64,000 nucleotides of DNA from CAYPTY01 sp964413935 (GTDB lineage: Bacteria; Bacteroidota; Rhodothermia; Balneolales; Balneolaceae), in NCBI GenBank assembly GCA_964413935.1, contig CAYPTY010000001.1, positions 1 through 64,000 on the forward strand, given 5' to 3'. Within the stretch, counting starts at the first letter, position 1. Each line of letters opens with the position of its first letter. Below the pieces are notes generated by a model. The model saw nothing but the letters and a program-made list of their open reading frames with translations. It had not been told where the DNA came from and did no database searches. The position numbers and the translations under genes were made by a program. This document shows, piece after piece, positions 8,279 through 16,186 of this stretch.

Positions 8279-9166
8279 ATGGAAATTGCACAGGAAACAT
8301 ACACCGAACTGAAAAGAGACCTCTGGTTAAAACGGCAACTTCACCACGAAGAAAAAGTGGTTGAACTGCTCAGAGTTTATTTAAATGATCGATCGCATCA
8401 AAAGAAAAATCCGCTAATGGATTTCCTTTTTGAATATTATCATTTCAGGCCGGCCCAGCTCAAACGATGGTCGCCCGGGGCAGGTGTTCTTCTGGGTTTT
8501 GAGGACAAAAACGAACTTCCAGATTGCGGGGAATGGGAATTTAATGGGTCCATGGCTCGGCTTCGGCATGAAGAAATTCCGGAGAAAAGACTGAAATCGG
8601 CCGAATGGATTCTGGAACTGTTTAAAAATGCTGAGCAGAAAAAACCTGCTTTCGGATGTTTTGGCATGCATGAATGGGCCATGGTGTACAAATCGGAAAA
8701 TCCGCGACATAATCAGTTGCCGATGCGCATGCCATCCGATGAACTGGCCCGCTTTGTTGAATCCCGCCCCCTGCTTTGCACTCATTTTGATGCTTTTCGC
8801 TTCTTTACGAAAGAAGCTGTTCCGCTTAACCGGCATGATCTGTCCAGAGAAAACTTCACCGATACGGAACAACCGGGCTGTATCCATACCAATATGGACC
8901 TGTACAAGTGGGCTTTTAAAATGTATCCCTGGATTGGAAGCGATCTCATTCTGCAAGCTTTTAAACTGGCTTGTGAAGCTCGCACCATCGATATGCAGGC
9001 CTCACCCTACGATATGAGGGACTTCGGACTGGAGCCCATCCCTATCGAAACCGAAGTGGGTAGAAAAAATTACCTGGATGCACAGATGGGAATTTTTGAA
9101 AAAAGTAAACCGGTACGCCGTTCGTTGATAGAAGCCTATGAGCGCTTGCTGGAACTTAGGGGCTGA
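8279..9166 (+). CDS. Conserved protein of the family often labelled 3-methyladenine DNA glycosylase
   Basis: A 295-aa soluble protein from the ATG at 8279; an in-frame ATG at 8234 with an upstream AAGG is an alternative but would overlap the divergent UbiA start. It shows strong runs that I recall from a conserved family annotated mainly in Actinobacteria as 3-methyladenine DNA glycosylase. These are DFLFEYYHFRPAQLKRW, HEWAMVY, CTHFDAFRFFT, EQPGCIHTNMDLYKWA and DMQASPYDM. No HhH-GPD motif or AlkA-like active site is visible, so I regard the enzymatic label as unproven. The many invariant His, Asp and Cys positions suggest an enzyme. The gene stands alone and converges on anmK with a 1-nt gap. 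Confidence 0.65.
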   Translation: MEIAQETYTELKRDLWLKRQLHHEEKVVELLRVYLNDRSHQKKNPLMDFLFEYYHFRPAQLKRWSPGAGVLLGFEDKNELPDCGEWEFNGSMARLRHEEIPEKRLKSAEWILELFKNAEQKKPAFGCFGMHEWAMVYKSENPRHNQLPMRMPSDELARFVESRPLLCTHFDAFRFFTKEAVPLNRHDLSRENFTDTEQPGCIHTNMDLYKWAFKMYPWIGSDLILQAFKLACEARTIDMQASPYDMRDFGLEPIPIETEVGRKNYLDAQMGIFEKSKPVRRSLIEAYERLLELRG

Positions 9167-9167
9167 A

Positions 9168-10319
9168 TCAAGGTAGAGAAATTCTACCCAGCGAGGGCTC
9201 TCCCCCTCTTAACATTGTATCAGCCAGATAGGCCATCAGAAGGGCTTCTTTGGCATCAGGCTGAATGCCATATTCCTCACTTTTTTTGAAGGTGTGTTTT
9301 CGGGCAAGTTCATGGATTTGTATCATCATCACAGGATTGTGTACACCTCCTCCACTTACCAGAATTTCTGATTCAGGTAGTTTGTTGAGTGCATTCGCAA
9401 CCGTTTCAGCCGTAAAACGGGTCAGGGTAGCGATGATATCTTCAGAAAAGAGATCATCCACTTTCAGGGATTTGATCACCTGTTGTAACCAATTCAGACT
9501 AAATTCTTCCGGACCGGTACTTTTTGGGGCATCTTTTTGAAAAAATGTATGCCGATGCAGTCCGCTCAACAAGGCGGGGTGCAATTTACCTGAGTCTGCT
9601 GTCTTGCCATCCGCATCAAAATCCTTTTGGTAGAAAACCTTCATTGCCGCATTAACCAGAGTATTTGCAGGGCCGGTATCCGTAACCAGGCAATCTTCGT
9701 AGTTTTTTGCACTTTTAGGGATGAAGGTGAGATTGGCTATGCCACCCAGATTCAGCAGAATCCGATTCTGTTCGCTGCTTCGAAACAGTTCGAAATCCAT
9801 ATAACCGGCCAGAGGTGCCCCTTCTCCACCCTGCGCGGTAGACTTTTGCCTGAAATCGCTGATCACCGGAATACCACATTGCACAGCGATGTGATCGGCA
9901 TCACCCATCTGCAGGGTTGCGGTCCTCTTTTTATTCTGATCCGAATATGATTCTGGTGCATGCAAAACAGTTTGGCCATGTGAAGCGATGGCGACGACAT
10001 CCTCCCTCTTAGCATTACATTCATCAAGGAATTTATTTACGATGTGTCCGCAAAAATCCCCAAAACGGCTGTGCAGGATGGTGAGCTGTCTCAGGTTCAC
10101 TTCTTGTCTGTATAAAAGCGATTCAAGAAGCTCTTTCAGCTCAACCGGAAAGGGATAGGTTTGATACAAAAGGACTTCTGCTTTGACCTGATCATCACCC
10201 TGGCTGAAGCGACACAGTGCCGTATCCAGTCCATCCATGGAGGTACCGCTCATCAATCCGATGTATAAACGATCTTCCTGTTTCGCCTTTGTTAATATTT
10301 CGGTCAGTTTTTTGTTCAT
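9168..10319 (-). CDS. anmK: Anhydro-N-acetylmuramic acid kinase
   Basis: A 383-aa sugar kinase that hydrolyses the 1,6-anhydro bond of anhydro-MurNAc and phosphorylates it to MurNAc-6-P, a step of cell-wall recycling. The family signature GLMSGTSMDGLDTAL is at residues 21-35. It is followed by VIASHGQTVLH-type ATPase-fold segments, LLNLGGIANLTF, DTGPANTLVNAAM, and ILVSGGGVHNP near the C-terminus. The start MNKKLTEIL at 10319 is preferred to an upstream in-frame ATG at 10352, because it leaves 40 bp between this gene and the divergent small acidic gene. No murQ partner is in the window. Confidence 0.92.
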   Translation of the reverse strand: MNKKLTEILTKAKQEDRLYIGLMSGTSMDGLDTALCRFSQGDDQVKAEVLLYQTYPFPVELKELLESLLYRQEVNLRQLTILHSRFGDFCGHIVNKFLDECNAKREDVVAIASHGQTVLHAPESYSDQNKKRTATLQMGDADHIAVQCGIPVISDFRQKSTAQGGEGAPLAGYMDFELFRSSEQNRILLNLGGIANLTFIPKSAKNYEDCLVTDTGPANTLVNAAMKVFYQKDFDADGKTADSGKLHPALLSGLHRHTFFQKDAPKSTGPEEFSLNWLQQVIKSLKVDDLFSEDIIATLTRFTAETVANALNKLPESEILVSGGGVHNPVMMIQIHELARKHTFKKSEEYGIQPDAKEALLMAYLADTMLRGGEPSLGRISLP

Positions 10320-10359
10320 GCTTTTATTGCCCGTATTTTCAGCGTATAACATCGAGAAT

Positions 10360-10608
10360 ATGGAAGAATTAAACGAACAGGATTTCGAAGCTTATCAGCA
10401 GGATGTGGAGTACCTGGTTGGGGTGCTCAAAGATTCTTTTGAATCTGATGAGGCAAGGTATTATGAAGACGATCTGAATGAGGTGCTTTACATAGAGCTG
10501 GAAGGCCTGCATGATTACGAGCAGGCAGAGATTGAGGAGATCGCCGGCCCTGTGCTTGAGGAGCTAGATCTGGATTTTGAAGAGATCATTCTTCTCCCCC
10601 TGAAATAA
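10360..10608 (+). CDS. Small acidic protein of unknown function
   Basis: An 82-aa protein, extremely rich in Asp and Glu with few basic residues, starting MEELNEQDFEAYQQD and ending EEIILLPLK. The ATG at 10360 was chosen because longer in-frame starts would run antisense through the anmK 5' end. No signal peptide or membrane segment is present. It is predicted to be largely helical, with hydrophobic residues spaced as in an alpha/beta miniature domain. I do not recognise a family. It is divergent from anmK and lies 80 bp upstream of the threonine synthase gene, possibly with its own promoter. Confidence 0.6.
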   Translation: MEELNEQDFEAYQQDVEYLVGVLKDSFESDEARYYEDDLNEVLYIELEGLHDYEQAEIEEIAGPVLEELDLDFEEIILLPLK

Positions 10609-10663
10609 ACCTTCTCTTCTCAGGAAAAGCGCTTTTTTCATTCATACTTAGTCAATCTATTTG

Positions 10664-10671
10664 TACTTTTG
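10664..10671 (+). promoter_or_regulatory. Candidate Bacteroidota-type -7 element for the threonine synthase gene
   Basis: TACTTTTG fits the TAnnTTTG -7 consensus of the Bacteroidota housekeeping sigma factor and lies 17 nt before the ATG at 10689. A clear TTTG -33 box is missing at the expected distance; only a T-rich run (about 10633-10642) is there. Weak support. Confidence 0.3.
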
Positions 10672-10688
10672 AAAAAAATTATCACTCC

Positions 10689-12392
10689 ATGAAGAGTTCA
10701 AATTCCGGCTATACTATGACCTGCATTACCTGTGGCAGTGTCAACGATGAGCGTGAAACCTCAACCTATTGCACCAGTTGTGGTTCTGTACTCACTATTG
10801 AGTACAAAGAGGCACGACCTGAAATTCAGTATCCTCTGGAGACCATCCGGCCTGATCCCTTAAAGAACCATTATACGGCCCTCAAAAAGCTGGAGAGGCT
10901 GTCCGAAAAATACAGGGCAGAACTTTATGCCAAGCTGGAGTTTGAAAACCCTACGGGTTGTTTCAAGGATCGTGGTTCCTACATCGAAGTGCAGAAAGCT
11001 CTTGAGCTGGAAGCGGATGCCATCTGTCTGGCCAGCACCGGAAATATGGCAGCATCTGTTGCCGCCTACGCTTGTTATTTTAAGATCCCCTGTTATGTGT
11101 TCGTACCCGAACAAACGCCGGAAGTGAAAATTGCTCAGGCAACCATTTATGATGCAAACATCATCAAAATTAAAGGGGATTTTGCGACTTGTGAGAAACT
11201 GTGCCGAAAGTTTGCGGCCTCTGGTAATTATTATCTGGCCGGTGATTATGTCTTCAGGCAGGAAGGTCAAAAATCATTTACCTATGAGCTGTATGAGCAG
11301 GGTATTTATGACTTCGATTACATCTTTGTACCCGTTGGTGCTGGAACCAATTTTGCAGCCATTTATAAAGCCTACATAGAACTGAAAGCGGCCGGACTGG
11401 TAGATCGAATTCCTTCATTTGTAGCTACGCAGCCGGAGCAGAGTTCACCGGTTGTAGAAGGGATTTTCAAAAGGGAAAAAATTATCAAAGATCAGGTGAA
11501 TACCATGGCCGATGCCGTGGCTGTGGGTAATCCCTTTGATTTTTATAAAGTGCTGGAGGCCATCGAAGAAACCGACGGACTGGCATACACCGCTACCGAA
11601 AATGAATTACTGGACTCCATGAAGGAGATGGCTATAGAAGATGGCTATTTCACGGAACCGGCATGTGCTATTCCGCTGGCTACTTTCAAGAATAATCTGG
11701 AGAAATTCAAAGGCAAGAAGTGCCTGTTCGTCCTCACTGGAACCGGACTCAAAAGTTCGCATATCGTTGCTAAATACTCCCTTTCCTCTCCGGTTCTGGA
11801 TCCTGACCTGGACAGGGTGCAGCAATATATTGACTCCGGCTTCATCGAAATGCAGAAAAACAGCTGGGGACAATCGCGTGAGGTGCTGGTCGGTAATGTA
11901 AATATGGATGAAGAACATCAGCGTCTCTACGACGAGTATGTGAGCGGCATCGAAAGAAAAGGGAAAACCCTGCGTGAGGAAGAGATTAAGCGTTTAAAAT
12001 CGCTGGTTTATCATGAGGATGCCGATCTGGATTATCCCGTACAGGTTCTGGATTACAAACTCACTATGCGCAAAAGAGGTCTGGTGAGTGCCGCAGTGAA
12101 ACTGGATATCAACGGACAGGAAGTGATTTCTCTGGATCAGGGCGTGGGACCAATGGATGCCATCTTAACGGCGATCAAAGCGGAGACCGACTCTCTCATT
12201 CCGCTGGTGATCAAAAATCATGAGGTAGAAATACTGAGTCCGGATACCGATTCCCTCGTTATCGTAACGCTTACCCTCAAGAAGGATGATTTCACCTTCA
12301 CCTCCAAGGGCGCTTCACCAGACACACTGGATGCACTGATTCAGGCCTTTATCAAGGGACTGGCTATTGCACATAAAACAATAGCAGTTTAA
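10689..12392 (+). CDS. thrC: Threonine synthase-like PLP enzyme fused to a LeuA-type regulatory domain
   Basis: A 567-aa fusion. Residues 12-31 form a zinc ribbon (C12, C15, C28, C31). Residues about 45-385 are a fold-type II PLP enzyme with Schiff-base Lys93 in ENPTGCFKDRGSY, the substrate loop ASTGNMAASVAAYA and the PLP-phosphate loop PVGAGTNFA. This is the arrangement of threonine synthase, which converts O-phosphohomoserine to threonine. After a helical linker (385-445), residues about 448-562 resemble the C-terminal allosteric/dimerisation domain of 2-isopropylmalate and citramalate synthases. They carry GVGPMDA at 485-491, the HEVEILSPDTDSLVIV strand pair and a terminal GASPDTLDALIQAF helix. 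Ordinary threonine synthases end near residue 400. Ligand sensing by the added domain is inferred. The lysine operon lies convergently next to it. Confidence 0.8.
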   Translation: MKSSNSGYTMTCITCGSVNDERETSTYCTSCGSVLTIEYKEARPEIQYPLETIRPDPLKNHYTALKKLERLSEKYRAELYAKLEFENPTGCFKDRGSYIEVQKALELEADAICLASTGNMAASVAAYACYFKIPCYVFVPEQTPEVKIAQATIYDANIIKIKGDFATCEKLCRKFAASGNYYLAGDYVFRQEGQKSFTYELYEQGIYDFDYIFVPVGAGTNFAAIYKAYIELKAAGLVDRIPSFVATQPEQSSPVVEGIFKREKIIKDQVNTMADAVAVGNPFDFYKVLEAIEETDGLAYTATENELLDSMKEMAIEDGYFTEPACAIPLATFKNNLEKFKGKKCLFVLTGTGLKSSHIVAKYSLSSPVLDPDLDRVQQYIDSGFIEMQKNSWGQSREVLVGNVNMDEEHQRLYDEYVSGIERKGKTLREEEIKRLKSLVYHEDADLDYPVQVLDYKLTMRKRGLVSAAVKLDINGQEVISLDQGVGPMDAILTAIKAETDSLIPLVIKNHEVEILSPDTDSLVIVTLTLKKDDFTFTSKGASPDTLDALIQAFIKGLAIAHKTIAV

Positions 12393-12427
12393 TCACTTAT
12401 CAGGCTAAAGCGCTTTGCGCAGAATGA

Positions 12428-13174
12428 TTAACGTAAAGCGTCTTCCAGTTCGAGGGAGGCATTTGACCCCTCATCGCGGTATTTCACGATAACCGGACAA
12501 GCCATACTCAGATTCTGTTCACGAGCCCATTCCTTATTGATGGGGCGGGTACCCGGAACAACAACGGCATTTGGCGGAATGGCTGAACCGCGTTCCAGAA
12601 CTATCTCATTCACCAGATCATATACGGGAATGGATTTGGACAGCACCACACCGGGCGCAATAACCGCACCTTCCCGGACCAGGATACCTTCGACAATAAC
12701 TGCTCCCGCGCCGATGAAGCAATGATCTTCGATAATCACCGGACTCATTCCCACCGGCTCCAGAACACCGCCAATCTGAACGCCTGCTGAGAGATGTACA
12801 TTTTTTCCGATCTGAGCACAGGAACCAACCAGTGCATGACTATCCACCATAGAACCCGAATCCACATAAGCACCCACATTAATATAGGCAGGAGGCATAA
12901 TGATCACTCCGGAAGCCACATACGAGCCTCGCCGTACCGATGAACCACCCGGAACCAGTCTGACCCCATCTTCGGGCTCAAAATAACGGGGTGGCAGATT
13001 TTCTTTATCTACAAAACCATCATAAATACCTGAAAAAGAAGCATTCTGACCTGCTTTGAAAGCGGCAAGGATCCCTTCTTTGACCTCCACATAGGCTTCC
13101 CAGCCGTTTTCAGTTTTATTAGCTGAGCGTAATTCGCCCGTTTCGAGCTTATCTAAAATTTCTTTCCAGTCCAT
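12428..13174 (-). CDS. dapD: Tetrahydrodipicolinate N-succinyltransferase
   Basis: A 248-aa left-handed beta-helix acyltransferase that succinylates 2,3,4,5-tetrahydrodipicolinate in the succinylase branch of lysine/diaminopimelate synthesis. A helical N-terminal region (1-75) is followed by hexapeptide repeats containing PPAYINVGAYVDSGSMVDSH, QIGGVLEPVG and FIGAGAVIVEG. The family residues in NVGAYVD...MVDSHALVGSCAQIG fit DapD, not the acetyltransferase DapH. It is last in the run lysC-dapB-dapA-dapD, 23 nt after dapA, and is the only pathway-branch marker here. It predicts the succinyl route and a DapC/DapE pair elsewhere. Confidence 0.92.
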   Translation of the reverse strand: MDWKEILDKLETGELRSANKTENGWEAYVEVKEGILAAFKAGQNASFSGIYDGFVDKENLPPRYFEPEDGVRLVPGGSSVRRGSYVASGVIIMPPAYINVGAYVDSGSMVDSHALVGSCAQIGKNVHLSAGVQIGGVLEPVGMSPVIIEDHCFIGAGAVIVEGILVREGAVIAPGVVLSKSIPVYDLVNEIVLERGSAIPPNAVVVPGTRPINKEWAREQNLSMACPVIVKYRDEGSNASLELEDALR

Positions 13175-13197
13175 AAAATGTGTTCAGTTGAGCTTAC

Positions 13198-14079
13198 TTA
13201 TTTGTATTTGGCAAACCAGGCTTCAATTGCAATGTCGGTCTCGATCAGCCTCTCAAGACTGCCCAGATCCGCCTGATTTAATGGAGGTCGCACCGTATCC
13301 GTTCCGATTAGTTTTTTGTGATACAGCAATGCTTTAGCCGGAACCGGATTCGGACCGTTGAATAATTGCTCAATGGCAGGCAGCCAGACCTCTTTAAGCC
13401 CTTCAAGCTCGCCGTTGAGACAACATTCGAGATATTTCGATGTAGCTTCAGGCCAGATATTTGATGCTACCGAAACTAGTCCCACTGCCCCCTCTCTGGC
13501 AAATTCCGGAGTTAATCCGTCATCACCGGAATAAAAATCTACATTCGGAGCTGTTTGTCTGAATTCTTTAAACTCTGCAACGGAACCACTCGCCTCTTTA
13601 ACCCCCATCAGATTACTGAAGCGCTCAGACAGTACTTTTGGAACTTCAGGATGCAGTTTGGTTCCGGCACGGGAAGGAACATTATAGAGCATACAGGGTT
13701 TATCAGTGGCTTCCAGTAATTTTGAGAACCATTCAATCTGACCGTGTTTCCCCGGTTTTGCATAAAGAGGGGTTACCAGCAGAAAGGCATCTACATTACC
13801 ATGATCGCACCTTCTGATGAATTCAATCTGTTTGTGCAGTTTGTAGCCCCCAATCCCTGCCATCAGTGGAACCTTTAAATCCATACCTGCAGCGTAAACC
13901 ACCACCTGTTTCTTTTCTTCGGTGTCCAGAGCCAGCCCTTCCCCGGTTGAACCCAGCAGTAATATCCCGTTCCCTGCCGATTCCTGTAAACGCAGCAGAT
14001 TATCCAGGCTGTCAAAATCAATAATTCCGTGTTCTTCGAAAGGGGTGACCAATGCGGTCCAGAGTCTTGTATTATCCAT
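13198..14079 (-). CDS. dapA: 4-hydroxy-tetrahydrodipicolinate synthase
   Basis: A 293-aa TIM-barrel aldolase that condenses pyruvate with aspartate semialdehyde, the committed step toward lysine and diaminopimelate. Visible are the GSTGEG pyruvate-carboxylate loop (residues 43-48), Tyr132 in LYNVPSRAGT and the Schiff-base Lys161 in LMGVKEASGS. Length is typical. The start ATG overlaps the end of dapB by 8 nt, which supports translational coupling. Confidence 0.95.
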   Translation of the reverse strand: MDNTRLWTALVTPFEEHGIIDFDSLDNLLRLQESAGNGILLLGSTGEGLALDTEEKKQVVVYAAGMDLKVPLMAGIGGYKLHKQIEFIRRCDHGNVDAFLLVTPLYAKPGKHGQIEWFSKLLEATDKPCMLYNVPSRAGTKLHPEVPKVLSERFSNLMGVKEASGSVAEFKEFRQTAPNVDFYSGDDGLTPEFAREGAVGLVSVASNIWPEATSKYLECCLNGELEGLKEVWLPAIEQLFNGPNPVPAKALLYHKKLIGTDTVRPPLNQADLGSLERLIETDIAIEAWFAKYK

Positions 14080-14752
14080 CCTTTAGTTCCTTATAAATCT
14101 GATCAAATAGTTCTGAAAATGTATGAATACCAAACCAATCTTTCTGCTTTATAAACTGTTTTGTGGCCCAGATAGCACCGGATGCAAATACAGCACGGTC
14201 CAGTGCTTCATGTCGGAGGGTGATTTTTTCGAAGCCGGTCTCCACTTCCAGCTGATGATTGCCTTTCACATCCCCCTCCCGCTCATGGGTTATGTCCACA
14301 TCCTCACCCAGCCAATCTTTCCAGGAAAGGGCCGTTCCGCTGGGGGCATCCAGCTTATGCACATGATGCACTTCATGAATCGAAAATTCCGGGTCAGGGA
14401 GTATGCCTGAACTCTGAGACAAAACTTCTATCATTTTACGAACCAGATTCATCCCGATACTGAAGTTGGATGCGGTAAGCCAGCTGCATTTCCTGGCTTT
14501 CACACGCTCATGAAGTTCTTGCGTCCACTCAAAACCGGTTGAACCCCAAACCGCAGGCACTCTGCTTTCAATAACCTGTTCCAGAATTTCAGGTACAGCA
14601 TTACCCGGCACAAAAATGATGACTGCATCGGATTCTTTCAGGGCTTCTGTGTTTACCGGGTTTTCCTCATCAAACACATGATGCACTTCGCTGCCCAGCA
14701 GCTCAACCACTTTTCCGCCTGTTTTTCCCGAACCAATTACCGATATGTTCAA
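14072..14752 (-). CDS. dapB: 4-hydroxy-tetrahydrodipicolinate reductase
   Basis: A 226-aa reductase converting hydroxytetrahydrodipicolinate to tetrahydrodipicolinate with NAD(P)H. The Rossmann loop VIGSGKTGGK is at residues 5-14. The active-site signature HEVHHVHKLDAPSGTA lies at 126-141, with the catalytic His pair at 129-130, Lys133 and the substrate-binding DAPSGT loop. I place the start at TTG 14752. It overlaps the lysC stop as TTGA and is preceded by GGAGGA six nt upstream, inside the lysC tail. A longer reading from an ATG at 14827 would add a lysC-antiframe extension unlike DapB. The protein is slightly shorter than the E. coli enzyme. Confidence 0.9.
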   Translation of the reverse strand: MNISVIGSGKTGGKVVELLGSEVHHVFDEENPVNTEALKESDAVIIFVPGNAVPEILEQVIESRVPAVWGSTGFEWTQELHERVKARKCSWLTASNFSIGMNLVRKMIEVLSQSSGILPDPEFSIHEVHHVHKLDAPSGTALSWKDWLGEDVDITHEREGDVKGNHQLEVETGFEKITLRHEALDRAVFASGAIWATKQFIKQKDWFGIHTFSELFDQIYKELKDG

Positions 14753-16080
14753 GAATGTCCTCCGATGAATTTTTTGTGGATCAATCTTACCACTTCTTCT
14801 GCATCCTCTTCGGCTACCAGAAAGCATAAATTGTGTTTACTGGCGCCATGACAAATCAACCGGATATTGAAATCCCTGAGTTCATTAAAGATGCTGCCGC
14901 TTACACCGGCTGTGGCCTGCAGTTCATTTCCGATGAGTGCAATTAACGATAATCCTTTTTCAATTTCTACCTGACTGAAGGTTTGCAGTTCCTGAATCAC
15001 ATCCTGGCTTAAGTCAACCGGTGATGCCGCATAGGTATTGGTATCCAGAGTTAGAGAAACGCTTACTTCCGAGGTCGTAACCAGGTCTACTGAAATATTT
15101 CGATTGGCCAGCACCTGGAAGAGGTGGGCAAGAAAACCATGCCGGCCAAGCATTTCCAGGCTGTGCACTGTAACCAGCGTCTGATTTTTTCGGAGGGAAA
15201 TAGCGCGAATGGCTGGTTTTTCTGTAGCCTGATGCAGTATGAGCGTACCCCGGGAGTCAGGATGAAGGCTGGATCCAACAAAAACTTCTGCGCCGCTGCG
15301 GATCACCGGCTTCAGGGTAGCCGGATGCAATACTTTTCCTCCAAAGGTTGAGAGCTCAGCAGCCTCTGAAAAGGTAATTTCATGTATGGGAAAAGCATCC
15401 GCTACAATTCGCGGGTCGGTGGTATACACACCGGATACATCCGTCCAGATTTCAAGTCTGCCGGCTTTAGTGGCCTCAGCAAAGAGAGCGGCCGAATAGT
15501 CCGATCCGCCTCTGCCAAGTGTAGTTGTATTCCCGGCGGGATCAGATGCAATGAATCCCTGTGTCACATACACCTGATCATTATCCAGTTTCGCTGCCTG
15601 CGTGGCTGTTTTCAGGACATCAGGCTGTGCCTCTCCGAATCTGCTGTCGGTGGCAATGACTTCACGCGCATCCAGCCATTGGGCATCCACACCCATCATT
15701 CGCACCACTTCCGTGAAGATGGGGCTGGACATCAGTTCCCCAAAAGCGAGCAGTCCATCTTTCCAGGCTTCATCTTTTTTAGATTGACTTAAATGCTCTT
15801 TGAGCGCATCCAGAGTATGCCCAAACTGCTCTTCCATTTCTTGCGCATTGTGCAAATGACGGATTATATCCCTGTGACGTTTTTCAATTCGGGCAAGAAA
15901 AGCCTGCTGATCCTGTGCTGAAGGTGATGCACTGAGGACCACAAGGTCGTTGGTGGTACCTGCAGTTGCGCTTACGACGATTATTTTTCGTTCAGGATTT
16001 TCTGCTACAATTCCGGCACATCGTTGCATGGCTTCAAAGTCAGCCATCGATGTGCCTCCAAACTTAGATACTATTGTCAT
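14749..16080 (-). CDS. lysC: Aspartate kinase (monofunctional)
   Basis: A 443-aa aspartokinase that phosphorylates aspartate, the first step to lysine, threonine and methionine. The kinase domain starts VSKFGGTSMADFEAM and contains VVVSATAGTTNDL-like and TLGRGGSDYSAALFAEA segments. Two ACT regions follow about residue 300, one with LVTVHSLEMLGRHGFLAHLFQVLANRNISVDLVTTSEVSVS-like order and a second around ATAGVSGSIFNELRDFNIRLICHG. No homoserine dehydrogenase domain is fused. It is the first gene of lysC-dapB-dapA-dapD. ACT domains predict end-product feedback, probably by lysine. No lysine riboswitch-like structure was seen in the 106-bp upstream gap. Confidence 0.95.
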   Translation of the reverse strand: MTIVSKFGGTSMADFEAMQRCAGIVAENPERKIIVVSATAGTTNDLVVLSASPSAQDQQAFLARIEKRHRDIIRHLHNAQEMEEQFGHTLDALKEHLSQSKKDEAWKDGLLAFGELMSSPIFTEVVRMMGVDAQWLDAREVIATDSRFGEAQPDVLKTATQAAKLDNDQVYVTQGFIASDPAGNTTTLGRGGSDYSAALFAEATKAGRLEIWTDVSGVYTTDPRIVADAFPIHEITFSEAAELSTFGGKVLHPATLKPVIRSGAEVFVGSSLHPDSRGTLILHQATEKPAIRAISLRKNQTLVTVHSLEMLGRHGFLAHLFQVLANRNISVDLVTTSEVSVSLTLDTNTYAASPVDLSQDVIQELQTFSQVEIEKGLSLIALIGNELQATAGVSGSIFNELRDFNIRLICHGASKHNLCFLVAEEDAEEVVRLIHKKFIGGHS

Positions 16081-16186
16081 ATTGAGGTTTTTCAGAGAAT
16101 CAGAAAATACTAATCAGATCAACAAAATGGCGACTTGCTTCGGGATTTAAATAATTTTAAATACCTGCCAACCAATTCTGAAATAC

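Noticed and set aside
12393..12427. Hairpin GCGC-TTT-GCGC between threonine synthase and dapD as a terminator
   Set aside because: Only a 4-bp stem and no T-run on either strand.
16081..16186. Possible lysine riboswitch upstream of lysC
   Set aside because: The gap is only 106 bp and shared with the divergent lipoprotein gene; a lysine riboswitch needs more room and no such stem set is visible.
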